DNA from: Methanobrevibacter thaueri
GTDB taxonomy: Archaea; Methanobacteriota; Methanobacteria; Methanobacteriales; Methanobacteriaceae
Length of the DNA: 29,825 nucleotides
Direction: 5' to 3'
NCBI RefSeq assembly: GCF_015062905.1
Contig: NZ_SUTK01000019.1
Location: 1-29,825, forward strand
Of the stretch, positions 8,124-15,400 are shown in pieces. The first letter of the stretch is position 1; every line of letters starts with the position of its first letter. The notes below the pieces were generated by a model, which worked only from the letters and a program-made list of their open reading frames with translations, was not told the origin of the DNA and searched no databases. A program made the position numbers and the translations under genes.

Positions 8124-9152
8124 CTATTCTTCAACATATGAATCTATGTCAATGTCTAAATCGTCACAGATTTCTTTTAATTGTTCATATAATTTTTCAT
8201 CAATTGCCACACCGTTTTCTTCAGTATCAGCAATTCTTTTGACTTCCAAATCTCCCGGAATGGCTACGGTTTCACCGGTTGCCCTTACTTGTGAGATAAA
8301 GTCTTCGGTGTTGGCCTTGAATTCGTCAAAGTCACCGAATTTGGAAGGGTCGATTACAACATATAAGTCACCTTTTGTACAGTCCTTATCAGGTGAAGCT
8401 GTACCGGTTACTCCAAGACCATATCCTGCCTGTACTAATGGTCCGGTTAAGATTTCAATTAATAATGACAATGCGTATCCTTTGAATCCTCCGAATGGTA
8501 AAATTGAACCTTCAAGTGCTGCTTCAGGATCATTTGTTGGGTTTCCATCTTTGTCTAATGCCCAACCGTCAGGCAAATCAAGTCCTTTTCTTTTTGATTC
8601 GATGATTTTTCCACGTGCGGTGACTGAAGTTGCCATGTCCACGGTAATGTATGAATCTGATGGGATTCCCAATGCAAGAGGGTTGGTTCCGATTAATTTA
8701 TCTTTACCGCCTAATGGTGCGATAGCAGGGTCGGTATTTGCTAAAACCAAACCGATGCAGTTTTCTCTTAAAGCCAAATCTGAGTAAAATCCTGTAACTC
8801 CAAAGTGATTGGTATTGTGTACACCTACACAGGCGATACCTACATCTTTAGCTTTTTTGATTGCAAGCTGCATTGCCTTGTATGATACCGCTTGTCCAAA
8901 TCCGCTGTTACCGTTGATTAATGCGATTGCAGGAGTTTCCTTTTCGATAGTGATGTTTTCCTCTAAATTGATTGTTCCTGCTTTGATACTAATTAAATAT
9001 TGTGGGAATCTTCCAAGCCCATGTGATGTGAATCCTTTTAGGTCTGCATCCAATGTAGCTTCTGCAACTAATTCTTGATCTTCTTCGCTAGCTCCAAGCT
9101 TAGCCAATATCTCTTTTACAAGAGCCATTTCCTTATCTTTCATTATCTTCAT
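8124..9152 (-). CDS. comC: L-sulfolactate/malate dehydrogenase (LDH2/MDH2 family)
   Basis: This 342-aa NAD(P)-dependent 2-hydroxyacid dehydrogenase belongs to the Ldh_2/MDH2 family, unrelated to the Rossmann-type malate dehydrogenases. Family marks are SHGLGR (43-48), the segment VHNTNHFGVTGFYS (about 111-124) with the catalytic-site His, LIGTNPLALGIP, and FGGFKGYALSLLIEIL. In Methanobacteriales this orthologue oxidises L-sulfolactate to sulfopyruvate for coenzyme M and also acts on malate; sequence alone cannot fix the preference. The presence of comB in the same window favours the coenzyme M role. ATG 9152 is chosen over the ATG at 9143 because GAGGGGAGTG sits 7 bases before it. It lies 28 bases after purM and is probably co-transcribed with it. 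Confidence 0.85.
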   Translation of the reverse strand: MKIMKDKEMALVKEILAKLGASEEDQELVAEATLDADLKGFTSHGLGRFPQYLISIKAGTINLEENITIEKETPAIALINGNSGFGQAVSYKAMQLAIKKAKDVGIACVGVHNTNHFGVTGFYSDLALRENCIGLVLANTDPAIAPLGGKDKLIGTNPLALGIPSDSYITVDMATSVTARGKIIESKRKGLDLPDGWALDKDGNPTNDPEAALEGSILPFGGFKGYALSLLIEILTGPLVQAGYGLGVTGTASPDKDCTKGDLYVVIDPSKFGDFDEFKANTEDFISQVRATGETVAIPGDLEVKRIADTEENGVAIDEKLYEQLKEICDDLDIDIDSYVEE

Positions 9153-9180
9153 TCTTTCACTCCCCTCTTTTTCTTAATAA

Positions 9181-10200
9181 TTAGTATTCAAGTTCAGATC
9201 CTTCAAAGGCTTTGACGGTGATTTTTTCATCATCTGTAACTTTTCCTATTATTTGGCAATCACAGTATTCCTTTAAAGTTTCCATAATCTTATCCGCTTC
9301 TGTCTCTTCGCAGATAACAACAAAACCGACACCCATGTTGAAAACCTTGTACATCTCTTTGATGTCAACGTTCTGTTCATAAATAAGTTTAAATATTTCT
9401 GGAACTTCCGGAAGATTGTTGATGTCATATCCTACGCCTTTTTTCAAACGTCTGAGATTGGTGAATCCTCCTCCGGTAATGTGTGCAAGTCCATTAATTT
9501 TATATTCTTTTTCAAATAGGCTCACGATAGGTTTTACGTATAATTCAGTTGGTCTGATTAGCTCTTCACCAACGGTAGTTTCACCGTTAGGCATCTTGTC
9601 GTCAACAGTGAGTCCTGCATCATCAAACAATGCTTTTCTTGCAAGGCTGTATCCGTTGGAATGAATTCCGTTACTGTTGATACCTATTAAAACATTTCCA
9701 GGTTCGATATCCTCGCCGGTAATGATCTTGTCGATATCTACAAAACCGATACCTGTTCCTGCAAGGTCAAAGTCTTTAATGATTCCTGGAAGTGAAGCTG
9801 TTTCTCCTCCAATGATTGCGATTCTTGACTCGTTTGCACCTGTTACCAAACCTTCAGCAATTTCAGCTGCCCTTTTAGGGTCAGGTTTTTCAACGGCAAG
9901 GTAATCAACTAATGCAATAGGTTCCGCTCCGACACATAGGATGTCGTTAACAACCATTGCAATGCAGTCTATACCTACGGTATCGTATTTGTTCATCATT
10001 TCAGCAATTAAAATTTTACTTCCAACGCCGTCAGTACTCATTGCGATTGCTTTGTCGCCTAATTTTACTAAAGCCGCATAATGACCACTGTCGGTAATAA
10101 TATCTCTACATTCCAATGTTGATTTGAGTTTGTCTGCTAGTGCAGAGACAGTAACTGCTTCCAAATCAATATCTACACCGGATTCTGAATAAGTAACCAT
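9181..10200 (-). CDS. purM: Phosphoribosylformylglycinamidine cyclo-ligase (AIR synthetase)
   Basis: PurM closes the imidazole ring in purine synthesis, converting FGAM to AIR with ATP. The 339-aa protein matches the family's usual length and carries YSESGVDI at the N-terminus, STDGVGSK (55-62), the segment GIDCIAMVVNDILCVGAEP (about 76-94) and GGETASLPG, all typical of the PurM/SelD ATP-binding fold. ATG 10200 is preceded by AGGTG at 5 bases. The 95-bp gap upstream contains two strong inverted repeats and TATA-like boxes, so purM and comC probably have their own promoter separate from aCPSF1, with regulation at or just after the start site. Confidence 0.95.
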   Translation of the reverse strand: MVTYSESGVDIDLEAVTVSALADKLKSTLECRDIITDSGHYAALVKLGDKAIAMSTDGVGSKILIAEMMNKYDTVGIDCIAMVVNDILCVGAEPIALVDYLAVEKPDPKRAAEIAEGLVTGANESRIAIIGGETASLPGIIKDFDLAGTGIGFVDIDKIITGEDIEPGNVLIGINSNGIHSNGYSLARKALFDDAGLTVDDKMPNGETTVGEELIRPTELYVKPIVSLFEKEYKINGLAHITGGGFTNLRRLKKGVGYDINNLPEVPEIFKLIYEQNVDIKEMYKVFNMGVGFVVICEETEADKIMETLKEYCDCQIIGKVTDDEKITVKAFEGSELEY

Positions 10201-10226
10201 AATTACACCTATTAAAAATAAAATAT

Positions 10227-10251
10227 AATGTTGTAATAGATTTACAACATT
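10227..10251. promoter_or_regulatory. 25-bp inverted repeat at the purM transcription start
   Basis: AATGTTGTAA (10227-10236) and TTACAACATT (10242-10251) are perfect 10-bp arms around 5 bases. With the TATA-like box at about 10274-10282, initiation would fall near 10252, so this palindrome would cover the first transcribed bases. That is the place for a repressor operator or a 5'-terminal RNA hairpin. Confidence 0.6.
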
Positions 10252-10256
10252 TTCAT

Positions 10257-10286
10257 AATACTATATATTTTGTTTTATATAGTATT
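10257..10286. promoter_or_regulatory. Inverted repeat containing the purM TATA region
   Basis: AATACTATATA (10257-10267) and TATATAGTATT (10276-10286) are perfect 11-bp arms with an 8-base spacer. Each arm contains a TATA-like core, so the repeat may be the purM core promoter, an operator, or part of the 3' end of the aCPSF1 transcript. Confidence 0.5.
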
Positions 10287-10295
10287 TAATTATTA

Positions 10296-12209
10296 TTAAT
10301 GAATTCTCACACAGTCTAAATTAACTGGAGTTTTGGTCTCGATTTTATAACTTCTATGAATAGATGATGCCAAGTCCACTGCTTTGTATGGGTCTCCGTG
10401 ACAGGTAATGACCTTTTCAGGTCTTGGATTGAGTCTTTTGACGTATTCCATCAGTTGTCTCCTGTTGGAGTGACCACTGAATCCATTGATAGTTTTAACT
10501 TGCATTTTGACACAGAATTGTCTTGTTCTGCCGTCGTCATCTTCGAGAGGAATCTCTTTCCATCCTTTTTGAACCCTTCTACCCATGGATCCTTCGGATT
10601 GATATCCTACAAAGATGATGGTGTTTCTTTCATCTTCACATAACCATTTGAAGTATTCGACTGAATTTCCTCCAGTCAGCATACCTGAAGTTGATAGGAT
10701 GATTGCAGGCTGTTTTGCTTCAACAATGTCCTTTCTTTGGTCATGATTTTGAACCTTCTTAAACATGTCTGAGACAAATGGGTTTCTTCCCATGTGGAAG
10801 ATTTGATCTCTTAAGTCTTTGCTCAGGTATTCTGGCCTTGCGGTGTGAATCGCTGTAGCTTCCCAAATCATTCCGTCAATGTAGATTGGCACTTCTTCAA
10901 TCATTCCATGTCTCATGTATTCTTCAAGAACGACCATCAGTTCCTGTGCCCTTCCTACTGCAAATACCGGAACCAGTACTTTTCCGCCACGTTTAAGTGT
11001 TTTGTAGATGGTTTTCATCATTTCTTTTTCGGCATTGTTTCTGGAAGGCTGCACATCTTCCTTTCCACCGTAAGTACTTTCCATAATTACGGTTTCAGCA
11101 CGAGGGAATCTGTATGTGGCAGGTTCAAGCAGTCTTGATGGTTCATATTTGAAGTCTCCGGTATATACAAGGTTGTGGGCTCCGTCCCCAATGTGCATAT
11201 GGGAGATTGCTGAACCTAAGATGTGTCCTGCATTATGTAATGTTAATCTTATGTCCGGTGAAATGTCTGTTACTTCACCATAGTCAAGTGTGAGGGTATT
11301 TTTAATTTGATGTTTCACGTCTTTTGATGTGAACGGTAATGGATTGCCCTCCCTGTGAGCAATATCCAAGTGGTCAAATTGTAAAAGTGTGGTTAAATCT
11401 CTGGTTGGGGTTGTACAGTAAACAGGTCCATCATATCCATAATGGAAAAGGTAAGGTACAAATCCGCAATGATCCAAGTGAGCGTGAGATATGATGACTG
11501 CATCCAATTCTTCAATTGAAAATTCAGGAGCATTTAACATTGGAAATGCATTTTTATTATCTGATGCAGCAACATTAACACCACAATCAAGTAAAACACG
11601 GCTGTTTGGTGTTTGCAATAACATTGATGAACGTCCTACCTCTTTGAATCCACCCATTGAACTAACTCTTGCCCAATCGTTTGGGAATTTACTTCCTTGG
11701 TGAATTTGACGTCCAAGCCTTTGCAGTAATTTTTTCCTGTCTTTACTGCTGTTCTTTTGAATAGTCCTGATTTTTCCAATGATGTCTGAACTGATCGGTG
11801 GGGTTCTTAAAATTTTAGGCGCCCATCCGGTATTCTTAACGATACTTCTTGAGGTAACACCGTATTTTCCAATAACGAGTCCAGGTTTTTTGGCGGTGAT
11901 GACCACTTCACCGGTTACTGTATCAAAGTAGATATCGGTAATTTCAGCTCCATCAGGAACTATTTCATGAATTTTATTTATAGTTGCTTCCGGTTCAAGT
12001 AAAGCACTTTTGTCAGATCTAATAATAATTCTTTTTCTAAGTTCTTTTGCAAGTGACCTAATAAGATCGCCGTTTTCAGTAATAATTTCTGGATTTTTAG
12101 TGTAGACTACCACTTCCGGACCTTCAAATTCCACTTTTGAAACCTGAATTTCATCTGGTAGTTTACTTAAAATCTCTTTTTTAATATCTTCTAAAATGTC
12201 TGAAGTCAT
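10296..12209 (-). CDS. fttA: aCPSF1/FttA: KH-domain beta-CASP ribonuclease and transcription termination factor
   Basis: This is the archaeal CPSF73 homologue that cuts nascent RNA at U-rich 3' ends and is the general termination factor in archaea where tested. In 637 residues it has an N-terminal KH-like region (about 1-70), a second KH domain with the GxxG-type loop GLVIGKYG (110-117), a metallo-beta-lactamase domain with SHAHLDH (241-247), a further metal ligand in HNAGHILGS (His329) and Asp352 in YTGDF. An inserted beta-CASP domain follows, with late motifs FSGHSNRRQ and TCHGDP. All expected zinc ligands are present, so the enzyme should be active. ATG 12209 has GAAGGGAT just upstream. 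An inverted repeat with 13-bp perfect arms and partly matching flanks lies in its promoter/leader. Confidence 0.95.
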   Translation of the reverse strand: MTSDILEDIKKEILSKLPDEIQVSKVEFEGPEVVVYTKNPEIITENGDLIRSLAKELRKRIIIRSDKSALLEPEATINKIHEIVPDGAEITDIYFDTVTGEVVITAKKPGLVIGKYGVTSRSIVKNTGWAPKILRTPPISSDIIGKIRTIQKNSSKDRKKLLQRLGRQIHQGSKFPNDWARVSSMGGFKEVGRSSMLLQTPNSRVLLDCGVNVAASDNKNAFPMLNAPEFSIEELDAVIISHAHLDHCGFVPYLFHYGYDGPVYCTTPTRDLTTLLQFDHLDIAHREGNPLPFTSKDVKHQIKNTLTLDYGEVTDISPDIRLTLHNAGHILGSAISHMHIGDGAHNLVYTGDFKYEPSRLLEPATYRFPRAETVIMESTYGGKEDVQPSRNNAEKEMMKTIYKTLKRGGKVLVPVFAVGRAQELMVVLEEYMRHGMIEEVPIYIDGMIWEATAIHTARPEYLSKDLRDQIFHMGRNPFVSDMFKKVQNHDQRKDIVEAKQPAIILSTSGMLTGGNSVEYFKWLCEDERNTIIFVGYQSEGSMGRRVQKGWKEIPLEDDDGRTRQFCVKMQVKTINGFSGHSNRRQLMEYVKRLNPRPEKVITCHGDPYKAVDLASSIHRSYKIETKTPVNLDCVRIH

Positions 12210-12231
12210 ATAATCCCTTCAAAAAAAGTTT

Positions 12232-12297
12232 GTGTAGGATAATAGTTTATGAAAGCATTTAAGCTATAATTAGTAAAATTTCATAAACTATCTACAC
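12232..12297. promoter_or_regulatory. Long inverted repeat in the aCPSF1 promoter/leader
   Basis: ATAGTTTATGAAA (12242-12254) and TTTCATAAACTAT (12279-12291) are perfect 13-bp arms, 24 bases apart. They are flanked by GTGTAG (12232-12237) and CTACAC (12292-12297), which also pair if four bases (12238-12241) bulge. A TATA box, TTTATATAA on the minus strand (12300-12308), would start transcription near 12278, between the arms. The full hairpin would then form only in RNA reading through from psmB; otherwise the arms act as paired DNA sites around the start. Confidence 0.6.
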
Positions 12298-12340
12298 GGT
12301 TATATAAAAAATAGTTAGTTATGAAAAATTAGCTTATTAC

Positions 12341-12955
12341 TTATAGTTTTCCAAGAATCTCATTAATTTTTTCATTATCTAACATTTCAAAGCCGTTTTT
12401 ATCCACTTTAGCGACTAAATATCCGTTACCGGAGAAGGTGTCACGTTCAGCAGCGGCTCTTATAGCTCTTATGGCTATTTCAATTCCTTCGTCAGTTGTT
12501 AAATCATCTCTGAACCTGTCTTCAAGAACACCGTAAGCTACGATTGAACCTGATCCGGTTGAGATGTAAGTATCTTCAATCATACCTCCAGCTGGGTCTA
12601 ATGAGTAAAGAGATGGTTTGTCTCCGTCCATTCCTCCGAGTAATGTTTGAACATACATCGGTCCGGAACGTAGGATGTTTGCAGTTAATGATGCAGCTGC
12701 TTTAACGCTGATTGCATCGTTGTTTCTCATCTGATAGAGTGAAACTTCTGCTTCAATGACTTTCATTAAACTTTGAGCATCTCCCACGGAACCAGCTATG
12801 GTGGTTACAATGTGATCGTCAATTTTAAATATTTTTTCTGCTACTTTGTGAGCTACAAGGTTTCCCATACTAGCTCTTCTTTCGCTTGCAAATACAACTC
12901 CGTCTTTACAAGTAATTCCGACGGTTGTTGTACCTTCTAGTATTTTATCATCCAT
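12341..12955 (-). CDS. psmB: 20S proteasome beta subunit
   Basis: This is the catalytic subunit of the archaeal proteasome. The 204-aa precursor has an 8-residue propeptide ending in Gly8, after which self-cleavage exposes Thr9 as the nucleophile (LEG|TTTVGITC). Counting from that Thr, the expected Glu17 (in ASERRAS) and Lys33 are both present. GSGSIVAYGVLEDRF and the segment SGNGYLVAKVDKNG are typical. GAGGTG 7 bases before ATG 12955 supports the start. The promoter is shared divergently with the Taw2-like gene; a TTTATATTTT box (minus strand, 13019-13028) predicts a leader of about 40 bases. Transcripts likely end in the T-runs just past the stop, or continue into aCPSF1. Confidence 0.96.
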   Translation of the reverse strand: MDDKILEGTTTVGITCKDGVVFASERRASMGNLVAHKVAEKIFKIDDHIVTTIAGSVGDAQSLMKVIEAEVSLYQMRNNDAISVKAAASLTANILRSGPMYVQTLLGGMDGDKPSLYSLDPAGGMIEDTYISTGSGSIVAYGVLEDRFRDDLTTDEGIEIAIRAIRAAAERDTFSGNGYLVAKVDKNGFEMLDNEKINEILGKL

Positions 12956-13138
12956 TTAAATACACCTCATATAAGTATTTAAAATATCTAATTTCAACTA
13001 CTTATAGGTTAATTTAACAAAATATAAACTAATCTGGCGATTAATTTTATTTAAAATCAGAATCAATAATTAGTATAAACTAACAATATTAATATTAACT
13101 ATTTGCATATATAAACTTTTCTTTTATGGGGGGTGTTT
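12956..13138. promoter_or_regulatory. Divergent promoter region psmB / Taw2-like gene
   Basis: For psmB (minus strand) there is a TTTATATTTT box at 13019-13028. The decamer TATAAACTAA occurs twice (13023-13032 and 13074-13083), which on the minus strand gives two similar TATA contexts. For the plus-strand gene TATATAAA (13108-13115) is centred about 27 bases before ATG 13139, predicting a nearly leaderless mRNA. An 8-bp inverted repeat, TATAAGTA (12970-12977) and TACTTATA (12999-13006), covers the psmB start region. Confidence 0.5.
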
Positions 13139-13867
13139 ATGAAATATAAAAAAATCGGAGATATCCTGATACTTGACAGCAATTATCAAAATGACGATTT
13201 TTTGGAGTTGTCCCGAAAGCATAAAGTAAAGACAATCATGAAAATCGACCATATTCAGGGAACAAAAAGGGAACCGGTTTATAAGGTCATTTATGGCAGC
13301 GATACCGAAACAATCAACAAGGAAAATGGGTGCCTGTTCAAGCTTGATTTGACTAAAGTCATGTGGTCTAAAGGAAACAACAACGAAAGGTTGAGGATTG
13401 CTAAATTGGTTGATGACGGAGAGACCGTAATAGACATGTTTGCGGGCATAGGTTATTTTTCTATTCCAATCGGTGTTCATGCAAATGCCCGTGAGGTTAT
13501 CGCAATTGAAATCAATCCCAATTCATATCATTTCCTATGTGAAAATGTCAAACTGAATAGGTTGGATAACATCACCCCGATTTTGGGGGACTGTAAGGAT
13601 GTCACTCCCAACTTCAAGGCGGACAGAATCATAATGGGTTATGTCAAGACAACTCATCATTACCTGAAAGTGGCCATTGACAGTTTAAATGAAGGCGGAA
13701 TCCTTCACTATCATGAAACGGTTCCCGAAAAGTTGATGACATCAAGGCCGATTGAAAGAATCATTTCTGAAGCTGGCGGCCGTGATGTTGAGCTATTGAA
13801 AATAAATAAAGTAAAAAAATATTCTCCTGGAGTATGGCACGTTGTTATTGATGCTCGGATAGATTAG
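13139..13867 (+). CDS. taw2: tRNA-Phe wyosine pathway aminocarboxypropyltransferase, TYW2/Taw2-like
   Basis: This 242-aa class I SAM-binding enzyme belongs to the Trm5/TYW2 group. SAM motif I is DMFAGIGYF (99-107), with EINPNS after strand 2. Three features favour Taw2 over the methyltransferase Trm5: WSKGNNNERLRI instead of a SPRL-type segment, GYVKTTHHYL (167-176) where Trm5 has an NLP/PP-type motif, and HYHETVPE (190-197). Taw2 moves the 3-amino-3-carboxypropyl group of SAM onto the tricyclic base at position 37 of tRNA-Phe. A GTG at 13133 could extend it by two codons, but ATG 13139 is preferred. Its last 23 bases overlap the end of cofG on the other strand. Confidence 0.8.
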   Translation: MKYKKIGDILILDSNYQNDDFLELSRKHKVKTIMKIDHIQGTKREPVYKVIYGSDTETINKENGCLFKLDLTKVMWSKGNNNERLRIAKLVDDGETVIDMFAGIGYFSIPIGVHANAREVIAIEINPNSYHFLCENVKLNRLDNITPILGDCKDVTPNFKADRIIMGYVKTTHHYLKVAIDSLNEGGILHYHETVPEKLMTSRPIERIISEAGGRDVELLKINKVKKYSPGVWHVVIDARID

Positions 13868-14945
13868 AGATCTTTTCTAACAATATATCGTTCAACCATT
13901 CTTTGTTGACGTATTTATCATAGACGCATAGCCTTTCAATTAGTTTAAATCCATCATCTTCAGTCAGTTTTTTAAGCTCATCGATTCCAGGCCATGGAGA
14001 TGTGATGTTAACGTAATCAGGACTTATCGGTGAAACGCCGCCCCAATCGTCAGCGCCGCATGACAGGAATGTCTGGGCTGTGGCCCTATTAAGATTAGGT
14101 GGAACCTGAATGCTGACGTCAGTATCTTTAAATAATAATCTGGCTGCAGTAACTGTTCTGATCATATCCAGTAAGCTTGGTTCTGGCCAGTCTTCCATTT
14201 CAATCCCAGGTATAGGTGTGAAATTTTGAATGATGACCTCCTGAATATGACCATACTTGTCATACAGGTCTCTGATGGCAAGCAGGGATTCGGCAACTTC
14301 TTCATGGGTTTCGCCAATTCCAATCAAGATTCCTGTTGTGTATGGAATCTTAAGTTTTCCTGCATTTTCAATGGTTTGTAGTCTGATTTTCGGATCTTTG
14401 CCAGGACTTTTATTGTGGGCTGGCAGTTCCATCAGTCTTGAGGATGAGTTTTCAAGCATCAATCCCATTGAAGCGTTGACCTCTTTCAGCCTTTTCAAAT
14501 CTTCATAAGAGTAATTTCCGCCGTTGGTATGTGGCAGGAGAGAAGTTTCGTCCAATGTCATCTGACAGATGTCGACGACATAATCGACCATTTTTTCATA
14601 GCCATATTCAGCCAATTTTAAGCGGACGGCCTCCTCCTCATCGGCATCTTCGCCGAATGTAAACAAGGCTTCCTTGCACCCATATTTTTCTGCTTCTTTC
14701 AAATCATTCAAGACTTCTTCCTTGCTTTTTAAAAGAATCACATCTGGATCGTCAGGATGCTTTTTAAAATTACAGTATCCGCAGTCATTTCTGCAGATTT
14801 CAGTCAATGGTATGAAAATGTTTTTAGAATAAGTAATAAGATTATTCTCCCTATATTTCACTGCTTCTGACATGTATTTAATGATTTCACTGTCAGTCGC
14901 ATTTAATATTTGGAGAATATCCTCTTTAGTTAAATTTGATGTCAT
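13845..14945 (-). CDS. cofG: F420 chromophore (FO) synthase subunit 1, radical SAM
   Basis: CofG is 7,8-didemethyl-8-hydroxy-5-deazariboflavin synthase subunit 1; with CofH it builds the F420 chromophore from tyrosine and a flavin precursor. The 366-aa protein has the radical SAM cluster Cys51, Cys55, Cys58 (CRNDCGYC) and conserved GILIGIGET, IQNFTPIPG, PPNLNR and CGADDWGGVSPISPDYVNI. It is the last gene of the mptA operon; its ATG lies 2 bases after the stop of the preceding gene, and with no strong ribosome site of its own it is probably translated by coupling. Its 3' end overlaps the Taw2-like gene by 23 bases, tail to tail. Confidence 0.94.
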   Translation of the reverse strand: MTSNLTKEDILQILNATDSEIIKYMSEAVKYRENNLITYSKNIFIPLTEICRNDCGYCNFKKHPDDPDVILLKSKEEVLNDLKEAEKYGCKEALFTFGEDADEEEAVRLKLAEYGYEKMVDYVVDICQMTLDETSLLPHTNGGNYSYEDLKRLKEVNASMGLMLENSSSRLMELPAHNKSPGKDPKIRLQTIENAGKLKIPYTTGILIGIGETHEEVAESLLAIRDLYDKYGHIQEVIIQNFTPIPGIEMEDWPEPSLLDMIRTVTAARLLFKDTDVSIQVPPNLNRATAQTFLSCGADDWGGVSPISPDYVNITSPWPGIDELKKLTEDDGFKLIERLCVYDKYVNKEWLNDILLEKISNLSEHQ

Positions 14946-14947
14946 GT

Positions 14948-15388
14948 TTAATCTTCACGTTCAGAAACGGTAACTTCCACATAAAGCGGAGGAATTTCAT
15001 TTTTATCTTCCCAAATTGCGATAATAACATCAAAACTTGGAAGTTCAAACACTTTGTATTCAACAACAAGACCCATTGATTCAAGTTCCTCTTTCATTCT
15101 CATGAATCCCTTGTTGTCAACATCGCTTGTAACGTTTTCGCTTCTTTTGATGTTTTTATCTCCAACTTTAAGAATATCTGAAATTTTTTCAGATGTGGCA
15201 TCCAATTCAGTTCCGCCTAGAATTTCACCAATTTCAGCAAGCTTTGATTCGAATTCATCGAGGGGCAGAACTTTTCTGGATCTGCCTCTAACAATCAATA
15301 TTCTTTCGTTATCTATTGCAGGTCTTGAACCTTTAAAGGCATCGAAAAATCCCATTACCTGACCTGCAAGTTCATAAGTCTTTTTCAT
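14948..15388 (-). CDS. Conserved archaeal protein, probably DUF2120 family
   Basis: This is a 146-aa soluble protein without signal peptide, membrane segment, cysteines or an evident catalytic motif. It looks alpha/beta: basic GRSRKVLPLDEFESKL near residue 35, then an alternating C-terminal half (VVEYKVFELPSFDVIIAIWE) and an acidic tail. I think it is DUF2120, a family of methanogens with no known function; that name is from memory. It lies between mptA (12 bases upstream) and cofG (2 bases downstream) in the same operon, so a link to methanopterin or F420 metabolism is a reasonable inference but nothing in the sequence proves it. AAGGAT 8 bases before ATG 15388 supports the start. Confidence 0.7.
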   Translation of the reverse strand: MKKTYELAGQVMGFFDAFKGSRPAIDNERILIVRGRSRKVLPLDEFESKLAEIGEILGGTELDATSEKISDILKVGDKNIKRSENVTSDVDNKGFMRMKEELESMGLVVEYKVFELPSFDVIIAIWEDKNEIPPLYVEVTVSERED

Positions 15389-15400
15389 TAAATCATATCC

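Noticed and set aside
8110..8787. 225-codon open frame on the plus strand opposite comC
   Set aside because: It mirrors a gene with clear family motifs, has serine- and proline-rich low-information sequence, and has no ribosome site or recognisable domain.
12232..12297. Inverted repeat before aCPSF1 as a tRNA or small structured RNA gene
   Set aside because: No cloverleaf, no T-loop consensus, and the arms are AT-rich; a promoter or leader element fits better.
13139..13867. Taw2-like protein as Trm5 (m1G37 methyltransferase)
   Set aside because: The catalytic-region motifs GYVKTTHHYL and HYHET follow the TYW2/Taw2 pattern and the Trm5 proline motif is missing.
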